Source: Hyparrhenia diplandra (lineage: Eukaryota; Streptophyta; Magnoliopsida; Poales; Poaceae). Taken from it: a DNA stretch of 64,000 bases. Shown here one piece after another: positions 45,330 through 57,344 of this stretch (the first letter of the stretch is position 1; each line of letters starts with the position of its first letter). The notes beneath the pieces were generated by a model. That model saw only the letters and a list, made by a program, of their open reading frames with translations, made no database searches and had not been told where the DNA came from. Where the stretch lies: the NCBI GenBank assembly GCA_015847255.1, contig JADLZK010010477.1:124001-188000 (forward strand), given 5' to 3'. The translations under genes were made by a program, and so were the position numbers.

Positions 45330-46732
45330 AATGTACATGATTAGTGAATGTCGGTGTGTAATCTTCGGGATTACGACTTATGTATAGTCTTCGAGGACTA
45401 CACAAATGTTTCCCAGGCGTAATCTTCAGGATTACTTTTGTAATTTTTAATAAACAATATAAATTACAATAAAGTACATATGTGAAATTAAATAAATACA
45501 ATAAATAAATTGCGGGAAGTAAAATGATAATAGTAAATAAAGTAGAAAATACAGTGGACTTCAGGCCACCAGACTTCAGGTAAATGATATTTGCAACTTC
45601 TGGTTGCTACTTTGTACCGTAAATGGCTTCAGGCCATTATTACTCGTGCATGCGGGAACAATCTAATACTGAAAGCGACTTCACGCTGCACTGCTATTTT
45701 AGGCTGCACATGTCTGGCTGTCCTACCCCGCATGCTTAATGAACAGTAATGAATGGTGCCAGGCACTTCTGTATTCGCATGTGAGGAATCAAAGCATCTC
45801 ACACACGGTGCCCATCTTTCCCTTTCACCCCGGGTCCCTCCTTTACTCTCTCCTCATCTTCTTCCTGGACACGAGAAACCAGATATGGATAGGAGGCATC
45901 GAGCGGACGAGCCTGTGCTCGCGCTCGTCGGTGCCGGGGACGGCCGGTCTCGCAGTGCCTACGCGACCTTTAGGGCCGGCGGCTCAGGCGTCCGCGCTCG
46001 CGACCTGCAGGGCCGCCGCTCGCCCCAGTCGTCAGGTTGGCCGTCTTCAGGGCTTTTGCGCGTCGGGGCTTCAGGACCCGCGCGTCGGGGCTGCGAGGTC
46101 GAGCGCCTGCAGCGATGGTCGCTCGAGGTCTGCAGCAGCAACCACTGCTGGGGCCGTGCTCGCACAGACTGCGCCGTGGCGGTGCTTGGTCATGCTTTGG
46201 TCGCGTGCGCGCGCCAGGACTCATGGGCAGTCGAGGCCGCGCGATGGCCGCTCCAGGGGCCGCGCGCTAGGCCACGCAGGGTGTGCCCGTGCGTCCGGCG
46301 TCCAGGACTCGCGGCCTTCAAGGCCGTGCGCCCTCACTCATGACTAGGGTGAGCCGGAGGTCAAGCCGGGGGCTGTGCTCTGCTCTCGCATGCCTTCAGG
46401 GCGTTGGAGGCTCGATTTGCTCGCCTTCAGGGCGGCGGGTTCCGAACTGCTTACCTTCAGGGTGGCAGAGGGGCGTCTTTGGTGGGCGGAGGCAGTGCCA
46501 TCCTAGCACCACCGGGCGAGCGGAGGCAGTGCCATCCTAGCACCACCGGGCGAGCGGAGGCAGAGCCATCCTTGCGTCGCCATGGTCGTTTCCAGCGGTG
46601 GACAGCGACATGTCGCCGGGCTTTGCCGGTGCGCCAACGACTCAAGAGTAAGGGTACGTGTTCGTGTTGTGCTGTTGTGTATGTCCAAAGAAACTGATTT
46701 CCTACCATTCTTACCCTTTAGCTCGGTAGAAC
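45330..46732 (-). other. copia-1 long untranslated leader with GC-rich, repeated sequence
   Basis: 1.4 kb between the primer site and gag. 45880-46640 is very GC-rich and contains many CTTCAGGGC-type phrases and a 34-bp unit (GCAGTGCCATCCTAGCACC and onward) repeated at 46492, 46526 and partly at 46560. Open frames here run on both strands and look like composition effects; a captured GC-rich fragment is possible. Confidence 0.5.
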
Positions 46733-46747
46733 CTCATGCTGATAACG

Positions 46748-47010
46748 TGTTAGAAATCATGTTCTCTAGATCACACAAACACAAAAGCACTGGAACACAT
46801 GATGTAAGGAGGAAGGAGTTTTTTGTATTTCACTTTCACTTTCTGATGTGTTTGTACAATGAAAAGGACCTCCTATTTATAGAGAGGCCATGGTGAATAC
46901 AAACAGAAGTTACATTGTTTGAATCCTCTGACATTCTTCCTCCTCTTCATATATTTGGCCACCAGTCAAAGTCTTTGTTTATATACTGTTGTTAGACTTT
47001 GATTCTCAAC
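46748..47010 (-). repeat. copia-1 5' LTR
   Basis: It begins TGTTAGAAATCATGTTC on plus and ends GATTCTCAAC. The terminal A expected from the partner LTR is a C here, an outer-end mutation. Confidence 0.85.
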
Positions 47011-47165
47011 CAGACGATTGTTTTGCGAAGCAACGACCTCATCATCTTTTTCACTCTCTTTCCTCCACATCATCGAAAAATCTACGTGGCATTGGCATTC
47101 GCATGAGACAAAGGCGTGAGACGGCTAACGTGTAAGAATTACCTGCCCTAACAATGTACCTGCCC
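47011..47165. mobile_element. MITE X, copy 2, right part
   Basis: AGACGATTGTTTTGCGAAGC, CAACGACCTCATC and CCTCCACATCATCGAAAAA match copy 1 (39205-39290). GCGTGAGACGGCTAACG and CAATGTACCTGCCC extend beyond where copy 1 is cut by MITE Y. Confidence 0.65.
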
Positions 47166-49844
47166 TTAGTTGAAGAGGGTTGGTTGGGTCGGTCCCCTTG
47201 CCGACATCGCAAGCTGCCACTCTTTCGCTGTGCAAGGAAGTCACGGAAACTACATTCATTTGCCATCAGTTCCCTTAAAAGGGCACCACAAGGGAATGAC
47301 TTATTTATTTAGAAAAAGCTGGTATATTCGTGCCTGAAATGTGACGCAACACATTAGTTAGATGAGGATGCATGCGACGCTCAGGCGTTTGGCTCTAGCG
47401 ACAAAAGTTTAGGAGGTGCACATCAGACGTTCGGATGCTGACTAGAGAACTAAACATATGCTATTTATAAAACTAATTGCAGGAGACAATTTTTAAAAAC
47501 TAAATAATCTGTCATTAGTAAATATTTACTGGCTTCATAGATTCCTCTCGCAAATTAATTTTAATCTATGCAATTAGTTTTGTATATGTTTAATACACCA
47601 AATTAGTGCCAAACATCCAATGTGTCCGGGCTATAAAATTTTCGGAGCTGATCAAGAACGTGCGCATGCAGTGTGAACAGTGAAGCACATGGCTGATCAA
47701 GTCAAGGTCGCCGGTGGCTAGGACGAGTCAAGGTCGCCGGTGGCTAAGACGACTGTGTACTATATAAGAGTAAATGCATAGGACCAATGCTGCATGGGAG
47801 AATTCAGTGATTATATAAATGCCTAATGTACGGCGCCAACAACCCACTCGGCACCGTGTGCTCGGCGCATTAAACCAGCTAATCTGTTCTGTTGAACTAT
47901 CAGCCGAATGTTGAACCCCACAGACAGCTGTTTGGCTGTCTATAGGTTATTGAATCTTGTGCATTTATTTAGTTTATAATCAATTGTGAATTCTATTTTG
48001 TATATGATTATGTTGCTATTTGATATATATAAAACAAGCAAACGTAAATATGATGGTCATGGTTACAATATATTTTTAGAATTTTTAAGAATCATATCAT
48101 CATCTTACCTTATCAAAACCATGATAACTACCACGCAAATGCCATTTTGTTTTTAGAAAAGAAGATAACACAAGGCTATGAGATATTTTCAAGCAACTAT
48201 GAAGCATTTTGACCAAAGCTTCAGAAGCAACTTCTACCCTCATCAGATGCTTTATTCATTTCAAGAACGAGGCATATGGTTAAAAAAATCCTAGGACATT
48301 TAATTTGCATCATAGGTGCAGCTACATATAATTGTCCTATATAGCAAATTAAGTTTATCAACGGGAGACAATATCTGTACACACAAGCAGGCGAATGCCC
48401 AAGTTGAGGAGAAATCGACACGCAAGCAACAGAATAAGTGATTTTCTTTTGTAACTAATTTGGAGGGCTAGTTAGCATGAAGGATCCCACGTAAACGGAT
48501 GCCCAAGTTGAGAAATCGAGTTGCCTGCGTCCCCGCCCCATGGAAGAGAATAATAGAAATCCAGCCATGTAGGTTCGCCATCCATCAAATAGGGGTGGAG
48601 ATATAGGGGTTGTTTGATCCACTTTTTAGTCCTAAAGACTTAAAAAAAAACTCTCCAAGAGGTACTTTTAAGGCTTCTAAAGAAAAAGTCTTTTTATGTT
48701 TGGTTTCTAGGGATTTTTTAAGTTCTAAGGACTACAAAGCCCCCAAACCAAACAGGGTCATAATCAACACCCCCTAGATCTGACCATCACGCCACCATAA
48801 TTGCACCGTTGCGGCCGCCATTGTAGATATGGAGCCTAGCTACCATAGGCAAAGCTCCCTATACGTTAGAGTGAGGGCAGCCGCGACACCTACCGCCAGC
48901 CGGAGGACCCCCACTGCCCTCTTCGCTGACTCCCAAGCCCTCAAAGGTCCACAACACAGACATGCAATGTTGCCTGCTGGGCTATGACATGGCCTAGGGA
49001 TTCTTCAACATGTGGCCCAACTTCGTGAGGCCATTATGGTTTGTTTAGTTCATGGAGTCATGATGAGTTCATCCCATGAATTTTGGTGGAATCAACCAAT
49101 TATTTATGTTTTTACTAATTATTAGATTGGGAGGAAATAAAGTTACAAGAGATCAAGGCCCTCTTTAGATCGCTTGGAGTAACAACTAGTTGGCTAAACT
49201 TTAGCCCTTAAGCATCCATTAGAATCCAACTATCAAGGGCTAACCACTAGTTCTAGTATATAGAACCTAACAATTAGCTCAGGATCCAAACACACAAGGA
49301 GTAACAACTAGTTGACTAATTTTAAACTGGTTATTTTTGAGCTATGGCTAAAAAACTAGTCCTAGTCTGTCCAATCATGGCCTGATAAAGAGTTATTCCA
49401 CAAAAATCCCACATGTTTTGTTTGGAAAGCGATAATCACTGGAGTGCATCTGCTCTTGGGATTTGCTAGTGGATTATTAAGCTTCGTTCATTCATTCATT
49501 CATTCATTTATTACTTCAATTCGCTCAACATGCAGACTTCAAAACTCCTTTTCATTACCCATTTATTTGACAATTATGATGTCACAATAACACCACCCCA
49601 TCTAACTTTTTTCTCTCATCTTTTCCAGGATTGCTCATGGGCTAGATGCAGAGCCTCCTCGAACTGCCTCGCATCAGTGCTCGCCTGCAACCTCAAGCAG
49701 GTACTAGCTTTATGCCCCCACCTCCAAATTTGGGCAAGCTCCGCCACTGACGGAAGGAGTACTGTACTTAGGTAGGACCGAAACGCTGATATACATGAAA
49801 GTGCATTGAGGATGACAGTGTAAGATCTTGTATGAACTTTCACA
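47166..49844 (+). other. Intergenic region between copia-1 and the NLR pseudogene
   Basis: AT-rich. It contains a 26-bp tandem repeat (GTCAAGGTCGCCGGTGGCTA at 47701 and 47727) and a MITE at 48606-48759. A further MITE-like patch at 49150-49390 carries paired AGTAACAACTAGTTG phrases, and a CATT microsatellite lies near 49489-49507. A TATA-like CTATATAAG at 47760 is not followed by a coding region. No gene was seen. Confidence 0.5.
48606..48759. mobile_element. Short MITE with GGGGTTGTTTGATCC-type ends
   Basis: GGGGTTGTTTGATCC on the left and CCAAACCAAACAGGGTC on the right are imperfect inverted repeats of the kind seen in hAT or Tourist MITEs of grasses. The interior includes paired AGTCCTAAAGACTT and AAGTTCTAAGGACT phrases. 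154 bp, non-coding. Confidence 0.5.
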
Positions 49845-50697
49845 AGGTGTCAAGAAGTTTATTGAGGATGAATTAGGCACAAGTATTGGTGCCCGCTCTC
49901 TGTCACTGCATCTCAGTAACTCGGAGAACATCCTGTATTCTCGAGAATTCATTCGGCTATCTGAGCTCCCTGAAACTACATGGTGCACTGAGGGGACTGA
50001 CCCAGTTTGCTACATCACCGTGTGGTCTAACTGAGTTGTGCCTTTCATCGACTAACGATCTGATGGGCAATGACATCTCAAACCTGCGCATGCTGATCCA
50101 CTTGTGCAGTGTAGAACTCTCCCCAGTCTCGGAGGCTTTGTCATCAAAAGACGGGATTTTGCAAGACTGCTACGTCTGAGCCTTGTGCAGTGTCCAACTC
50201 TCCCCACAATTGAAGGAGCTTTAAGGAATCTCATTTCACTTCAGCTTCTCCATGAAGATCTAGGTGACTCATCTGGCATTGAAATCAGAAGGCATGAACA
50301 CCTCCAGGAAGCTGCTCTTGATTCTGAGATCAGTGACGTAGCTAAAATGGATTGGGAAGATGCAGCTAAGAACCATCCAAAGAGGCCAATGGTTTTATAT
50401 CTTCAAAGGGTTGATCAGGATGAAACAGGGTCCATGGTGAAATACGTTGCCCCCAGCCACAAGAGAACAGCACCTGAGACCGAATACTGTGCCACGCAGG
50501 AAGAAAGACAGATCCCTGATGTGGTTCAACAGATTTCAGTTGAAGAACACAGTTATACTCTGCAGGATGAAGGTGTTGTTGCAGTCCTGGCTTCAAGTAA
50601 TCTTCCCAGTGCAATGAACAATGTGATAGAATCTTCTTCAAGTATGGTGTCCAGGAAAAAGAAGGATGGTATCCTGACTCCTGACTCTGTCAGCTGA
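49845..50697 (+). pseudogene. NLR LRR-region pseudogene, paralogue of NLR-2
   Basis: Matches NLR-2 from about 18120 onward. The first part (49845-50100) changes frame: VKKFIEDELGTSIGARSLSL and then ELCLSSTNDLMGNDISNLR correspond to NLR-2 IKNFVEADLDTGVRVRSLSL and ELCLSSTNDLTEKDLSDLR. From about 50104 a single frame continues to TGA 50695-50697, with GGFVIKRRDFARLLRLSLVQ, AAKNHPKRPMVLYLQRV and TGSMVKYVA conserved with NLR-2. The tail then diverges. Near 50100-50140 a CTTGTGCAGTG / AACTCTCCCCA phrase is duplicated from 50183-50205, displacing one repeat. The CC, NB and first LRRs are absent. It is not expected to make a receptor. Confidence 0.85.
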
Positions 50698-52689
50698 CAT
50701 TATTCTGGTTAGTTTTTCTGTTCCCCCTGCATGTTCTTATTGTTCAGTGCCAACCTTATTGCACTTCCAATTGCAAAAATATCTGTGACAGGACACCACG
50801 AACAGTGTAAAATGTTCTTGGTGGTCCCCAATACGTTCTATTGTGAACTGTGATAGTCCCCTGAACTTTATTTTCAGACCAATTGAAACAACATTTCTGA
50901 AATAATGCTAATTAAGAACAGGAAGACATAGACCAATGATAACACAATTGGCTCAATTATGTATTGCTTAGTATGGAGCTTCTTTACAAATCACTCTGTA
51001 ACTGTTGCAGTTTTCTCGACTGGAAGTACTTTTATCCAAATTTGAAACTTATATATCCATTCTGATTGTGCAGCATACAGCAAAGCACCATGTCTCAAAA
51101 CTTCTAGCGAAGCAGAGTTTAAGGGTCGCCATTCATTGCTGGAACTACCACGCTACAACAAGTTCTACCTCGGTTCAGAGCAGTAGCAGTCTAGCTTACT
51201 TCTGCAGAGCCTGTTTTGCTTCTTTATGTCCTTTCCTTTATGTAATGAGGTTTGCTGTGCTGCTGTATGTACCTTTAAAAATTGGCCTTGCGATCAGATT
51301 TCTCTTCTATTTTATGTTATCGAGGATTCATCTTCCCCCAAGAAGATGATCGTTTATTGCAGCTACCTAAATAAGCAAACAAAATTTGTCAGTTGTTTAC
51401 TATTTGGCTTGGACAAAATCTGGTTTATACCACGAATGTTGCACGCACTAGTATTTGTTGCCCAGTGGCAGACCCGGGATTTGTTCAAGACTAGATCCTC
51501 TTTCCAATAACGAAAAGTATCCATTAATGTCATGCATAGAAAAATATCTAAAATGAAGGGAAAAAATTGTAACTGACATGCTTCGTGAACTACATGTTTA
51601 TCTTATTATTCCACTTTCAGTTCTCACCCAGATGAATAAATGGAAATGTATAAGACTGCATTGTACTACTACAAATGCTTGCATTTTAGAACTGCAAATT
51701 GAATTAGAGTCTTAGGGCTGTTTGGTTCCCTAAAATTGAAACACATTCCAAAAATCTGATTCTAGAAATTAGATTCAACAAGAAATGAATTATTGAGGAT
51801 TTGATTCTATTCACTTTTCTTGTTTGGGTATGCATGGAATTCGTTACCAAAAACTCACAGATGGAAGCCTGCAATTGCATAACTTCACCATGGCAATGGT
51901 GTAAGACTCCTGCCCATGATGAGTTTGACTCTTCCTAGCCACTTCATGCTACTAATCTTTGGATTCTTCACCGTTCAGTGTCACAAATAAACCAAAACTG
52001 CAGGCCTACGAAACCAATTTAGCTACTCACTGTTTATTATTGAGCACAAGCCAAGGCAAATCTAGTGTCCAGCTACCAATTCCCAAAATCACTTAACCCT
52101 GAACCAGACAAGACAATGCCGCAAGAGCCCAGAGAGCCGAAGAAGAGCAAATGAAAAGAGTTGAGAGACTCACGTGTCATGGCCGTAGGACGCGGAAATA
52201 GGCCTCGGGGTGCGACTGCGCATGCGCAGGGCAGCGGGAGCATCCTCTAGCAGTCGGCGGGTGCTGGCCGGGCGGCGAGGCGGGCGGCAGCGAGGCGTCG
52301 AGGACAGAACGAATTGGAGTCTTGCATGCAGAACCGAAGAGTAGCGAGTCAGAGCAGCGCCGGATGACCGGACGGAGCCTCGAGTCGGCGCGCCTTGGCG
52401 CGCGGGCGCGGTGGCGGGGCTGGGGGCGCCGGCGGCTGGCGGCGCGGCGACCTCATCTCCTAGTCTTTGTATTGGGCCTTGATTCATGGGCCCAAAAACT
52501 TCATTGGGTTCCTAGGCCCAGATCTGCGTTTGCTAACAAAACAGTCATGCCTTTTGGATCTAGAGTGGGCCTGTCTACCATAATCAGTGTGATTGGGACA
52601 CCTAATTTGGCGAAGAGGCCTGATCCTGTAGCTCTCATTTCGTTGGGGGTCAGAGAAGTCCAACAGTACAGAATACGGCCCGGCCCACC
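50698..52689 (+). other. Downstream of the NLR pseudogene, including 3' UTR-like exon
   Basis: 51030-51290 corresponds to 29640-29900 downstream of NLR-2. 51715-51800 begins TAGGGCTGTTTGGTTCCC, typical of one end of a MITE, but no partner end was found. 52150-52690 is GC-rich with a minus-strand frame (52487-52170) rich in Ala, Arg and Pro and no domain; it could be a leader exon or chance. No other gene. Confidence 0.45.
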
Positions 52690-53125
52690 TAATGCCATCA
52701 TGGAGCATCGCCGGCAGATCCCCTGTCCGCTCGCCGCCGGCGCAGATCCTACACAGCAGGAGGCGGAGTCCGTTGCCTTCCATCTCCGGTCGGCTGCCAT
52801 GGTCCATGTGCCCCCATATTTTCGCGCCTTGCCACCCTCGGTTGCCCGGCTGTGAGTCCTTTGGCGCAGCAAGTCTGGGCGCTAGTTGATGGTATCCGGA
52901 TTTGTCGTCGGTGATGTCGAGGACCTCGACTGTCCACTCCAGCGGCCGGAGCCGTCTCTGAGTAAGTTCCTTGCTGTAAACTAGTCTCGTATTTGGACAG
53001 GTCTTCTTTCGCAATGCCAACGGATCTCATTGTAGCCTCTTAGTGCACTGTTTTTCTGCTAATTTCTTAAGAAATTCGTAGGCTCCAAGCAGTAGCTACT
53101 TGGTTGTAGGCTTGTAGCGAACTCC
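52690..53125 (+). repeat. Duplicated segment, copy B (matches 32860-33310)
   Basis: See copy A. The order NLR 3' half, 3' UTR-like exon, then this GC-rich segment with a GTAAGT site is the same at both loci, which supports one segmental duplication rather than independent repeats. Confidence 0.6.
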
Positions 53126-53424
53126 TGATACTACCAAGAATTACCTGGAGAAATAGAGATTTTTGCTTTGTACCCAGACTAGAAAACATATATAACTCTG
53201 TATGAACAAGAACAAAGTTTTTTTTTCTGAAAGTTTTATGTAGAAACTAAAGGCAGCAATTGTGACATTACTGTGCCCCACATTTATTTGAAAACAAATG
53301 CATTCAACGTACATGGTTCTCTGTCTTCTCTAGTTCATTCAGGTTCTCACTTCTCAGTGCTTTCAGAAGCAATCTCAAACATAGCAATGTCAAAACTTAC
53401 GTTTTAGAAACAATAAATTAAGTA
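53126..53424 (-). other. 3' flank of the receptor kinase pseudogene
   Basis: AT-rich sequence after the kinase stop codon on the minus strand, presumably 3' UTR. Read on plus, a candidate poly(A) signal complement was not clear. No other feature. Confidence 0.35.
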
Positions 53425-56264
53425 CTATCTGCCCCGTGGGCTAGATATAGTCACACCATTAGCACTACATTGCTCCACAGATGTTGATGCCTCTTCCCTT
53501 GCCACCCGTACGTGGAAATATGCTGGGTGGTTAGGCTCAGGAAGCGCCATGCTCACGCTGCTTAGCATCGCTACAACATCTGTCATGGTGGGCCTATCAA
53601 CTGCATTTTCTTGCACACACAACAACGCAATGTTGATGCATCTCATCATCATCTCTAATGCTTGGTGGCACTCAATAACTAGTGATGCATCCACAAGTTG
53701 AAGCCATCTTCCATCATTCCATAGTTGCCATGCCTACAATAATGTTAGTCATAGATTACAAAATTAAATCTTATATATTACTACATAAACAAAAAATACC
53801 ATTGTGAATATATATATGTAGAAGACTCACGTATCCAAGAAGGTTTAGAAAGTCTTCATGTTGATGGAAACCTGAATTTCTTTTTCCAGTAACAATCTCA
53901 AGAATTAACACACGAAGCTGAACACATCTGATTTTACGGAGTAGAGACCTTCAGAAGCATACTCTGGAGCCATGTAACCACTAAAATGACACACATGTAA
54001 GACAACATACAAGAAAAAATAATTCCTAGTATGAAATGAAAGACTTATTTGGCAAGAAGGATCTTACTATGTCCCAACGACCCTTGTTGTGTTTCCTTGG
54101 GTATCATTTGAGTTAAACATTTTCGCAAGCCCAAAATCTGAAATTTTAGGATTCATCTCGGAGTCCAAGAGAATATTGCTTGCTTTGACATCTCTATGTA
54201 TAACACGCAACCGAGAGTGTTTATGCAAATACCAAAGACCTTGTGCGATGCCTTCAATTATCGTCATGCGTTTACTCCAGTTAAGTAAGGATCGTCTTGA
54301 TTCATCTACACATTAATTATCCATAAATTCAATATAAAAAATAGTTGAATTCGTAGACTGCCTGATTAATGGAAGCTGTACCAAAAATAAAGAAATCCAA
54401 GCTTTTGTTTGGCAAATATTCATAGATCAGCATTTTCTCTTCTCCTTGAGAGCAACATCCCATGAGCCTAACCAGATTTCTGTGTGTTGGAGTTTGGCTA
54501 TCAATTGGACTTCATTTTTGAACTCTCTGAAACCTTGTCCTGAATGTGATGCAAGTCTCTTTACTGCTATATCCAACCCATCAGGAAACCGCCTGTAAAA
54601 TTGAGGATTATATTTTCTGGATCGTGGATGTGATCTTGGATGATGATTATATAGTGTATGAGTGTTAGTTTCTTTTTTTCTCTATTTGCGCTCATGCATT
54701 TTCTACCTTGTATACAGGACCAAAGCCACCTTGGCCAAGTTTATTTTCAACCGAGAAGCCGTTTGTGGCTTTGAAAACTTGTGAAAAAAATCAAATATCG
54801 TGAAATTTGAACTGCTCACTTCTATTTCCAATTCCTGGTGCACATTTACCTTCAATTTATAACTTATGCTCTGTTTTACCTGTATTAACAGTTGTTCAGT
54901 CCCATTAGTTACAAACTTAAAAACAGAAACTTGACGACTGAATGGAGGTTGTATTAGCTGACCTCGTCTTTTCCTTCTAATCCATCCAAAAAACAAGATA
55001 AAGCAAATGAATACTGCTACTAGAGAAACAATAGTCGGAATCACCCAACCCTTGCTCTTGCCTCCTGGGACAATGACAAAGCCAAACATGTCTTCACGTG
55101 GCATTTTTGGTGTTTAAAGCATGTGTCTTATAGAAAAGCTCTATCAGATTGGTTGGTTCATGGATCCTTTGAACCATTGGGATTAACAAAATTAACACTA
55201 CCAGCAAAAAGAAAGAAACATGTGGCTGGCCACACATTTTATATTACTATGCATTATATGAACACATATCTTATCTTCATACAAAAGGAACATCTGTATC
55301 GTTTGGTCGATTGTTACTTACCTGCACTAGGGGAATGCTTCGCACAAGGAATTGATGGTTGGCCACAGTTCAAACTATTGCCTGTAAAACTGGAAAAAAA
55401 ACTGCAATTATGTAAAAGCATATACTCAAGAGAGAATTTTGTAATCTGTTATAATAAATTAATATGTATCATACTCATATTGAGCCACTTGAAGTAGCTG
55501 CACTGGTATTTCACCGCTAAGATTGTTATATGCCAGATTACTACACACAATAGGAAATTATACATCATGCATTATCAATTTATGGAATAAAGTTGATATT
55601 TAAGAATCTGATGCAACATACATGTAGTTCAAAGATTGAAGACCTGTCAAAGTGCTTGAAATGTTCCCTGTTAAACGGTTTCTGCTTAGATCCCTATCCA
55701 AAAGATCATAGCGTTGTTAATCTCAAGGAGTGCACAATTTAGACCTATTTGAATATGTGCCCTTATTAGTCTGTTATAGGTTATAATATGTGATGGTGTG
55801 ACAAGTTACTAGTAAAAACAGCATGGTTTTACATGGACTGACTAGCAACAGAATTTATCTACTCACTTGTATAGGGGGATAATCTGAAATGTTAAATTGT
55901 GGACTTGTGGTAACTTTACATTCCAAAAGAGTAAAATACACCAATGCTGCTCCTTAAACATGTTCTGTTGTATTATCTACATTCCTAAACTCTTAAAATG
56001 AATAGCTGGGTCTCTACACTTGTTAAGTATGTCACTTGTAATCATCATAAATTTAGTATACACAACACACAAGCACGACGCTAGATATATATGCACTATA
56101 CAATGACTATCTCAGTAAGAGTGCCACATTCGTAACTACTTGTTCGTTAGGGTGATTTGTATCTTATGTTACATAATTAATAACTTCACATGCATAGATG
56201 TTCATTTAAATGTTTAGGGACCTGATATTGCAAGACAATTTTAAGGACAGATTGTGCATTTTAC

Positions 56265-56454
56265 TGTTAGACTAGCCTATTATTAGTGCTGTGTGTGGAG
56301 TGCCTAATGGCCTCAGATTGTGTTGTGGGTGCGTGAGTAACTCAAGGCATGGAGACCTGGCATGGTTGGCCAGGAATACTCCATGCCTGCTATATGTATC
56401 GCACCCTCTAATATGAATCAATCAAGGAATTATTCCCAGCCATAATCTCTTTCA
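56265..56454 (+). repeat. copia-2 5' LTR
   Basis: Starts TGTTAGACTAGCC and ends ATAATCTCTTTCA. A promoter-like CTATATGTATCG lies at 56390. Confidence 0.93.
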
Positions 56455-56469
56455 TGGTATCATCCGCCT

Positions 56470-57290
56470 AGGTTAGATACGCTTCCGCTGCCCGCGCCGC
56501 TCTCCACCGCGCAGCGCTTCCCTCGTGGCCGCGGCTCTCCGCCAAGTCAGCCGCTCTTCACCGCCACGCCGCCGCTGATCCTCACGATCGCCGGGGCCTC
56601 CGCCGTCGGGCATGCGCCGCGCCACCCCACCCCGCCGAGGCATCGCGCGGCGCCCTCCCGGTGCCCGATCCGCGCGACGCCGATCGGGCGCGATCCCGAC
56701 GACGCGGCGACCAGCGATCCCGCGTCCCCCGACGCGGCTCTCGATCGCCAGCGGCGTGGTCGTGATCTCGGTAGCGCGATCGACCCACAAGATCCCCTAA
56801 CAGGCCGACACGGCTCCGACGTACTACTCGCGGTGATCGGCGTCCGTGCCCGGTTTCCGTGCGTGACTTGTCCGCACGTGAGCAAAAAAAAAAAAAAAAA
56901 AAAAAAAGCAAAAAAAAACAGTTTTGGGCCGCTGGTGGTGAACGTCCCCCGGCCATCATACTACAACCCATGGGCGGGGACCAACTAGATGTAGCCGGAG
57001 GGGCCGCCCTCCGCCCGGCTCCCATCGGTGCCGCGCCCCATTTGCCGGCACAGCGCATGCGCGGCAGCAGTGCGGCGCAAAGAACACGCCCTCCCTCGCG
57101 CAGCAGCAGGTTCGCCAAGCAAAGAAGCCGGCGGCGCGCACCGACTGGGCTGCTCCCGGACTCTGATCCGGTGGCTGGTCTTCCGTCGTGGGATCCGTCG
57201 GCTCGCCTCCGCGTTCAACACGACAACGCTGAACCCTCCCCTGCGTCCAACGAGTGGTACTTTGACTCGGTGCTACTTCACATATGACCT
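56470..57290 (+). pseudogene. copia-2 reduced gag/protease region
   Basis: About 800 bp of GC-rich sequence replaces the usual gag gene of over 1 kb. It has no recognisable capsid or zinc knuckle and includes an A tract (56884-56906). Near 57254 the protease active-site context reads EWYFDS, followed by a lost G that breaks the expected Gly-Ala-Thr-Ser frame. The element therefore depends on other copies for particle formation, or is a deletion derivative. Confidence 0.6.
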
Positions 57291-57344
57291 CTCTGTCCTC
57301 ACTTTCACATATTTCTTCCCCACGGTACCCTACTCCTTCATCCA

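Larger units (their letters stand above)
39870..47010 (-). mobile_element. Ty1/copia retrotransposon, decayed, minus strand (copia-1)
   Basis: The LTRs at 39870-40140 and 46748-47010 are clearly homologous but differ at many sites and by several small indels, so the insertion is old. On the minus strand the primer site CGTTATCAGCATG lies just inside the 5' LTR (46733-46747) and the polypurine tract AAGGGGGAG just inside the 3' LTR (40141-40149). Coding order is gag, zinc knuckle, protease, integrase, reverse transcriptase, RNase H, all with frameshifts. The outer flanks (GCTCATCGAG and ACGATTGTTTTGCG) rejoin to the uninterrupted sequence seen at 39198-39225, which shows the insertion point within MITE X. 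Confidence 0.88.

Noticed and set aside
45739..46347. 202- and 196-codon frames in the copia-1 leader
   Set aside because: Overlapping frames on both strands in GC-rich repeated sequence on the untranslated side of the element.
52170..52487. Minus-strand 105-codon Ala/Arg/Pro-rich frame
   Set aside because: GC-driven openness without domain or clear splice sites; kept only as part of a region description.
56470..56800. Possible GC-rich gene first exon on the minus strand
   Set aside because: It lies directly after the copia-2 primer site, inside the element, and is explained as the reduced gag/leader region.
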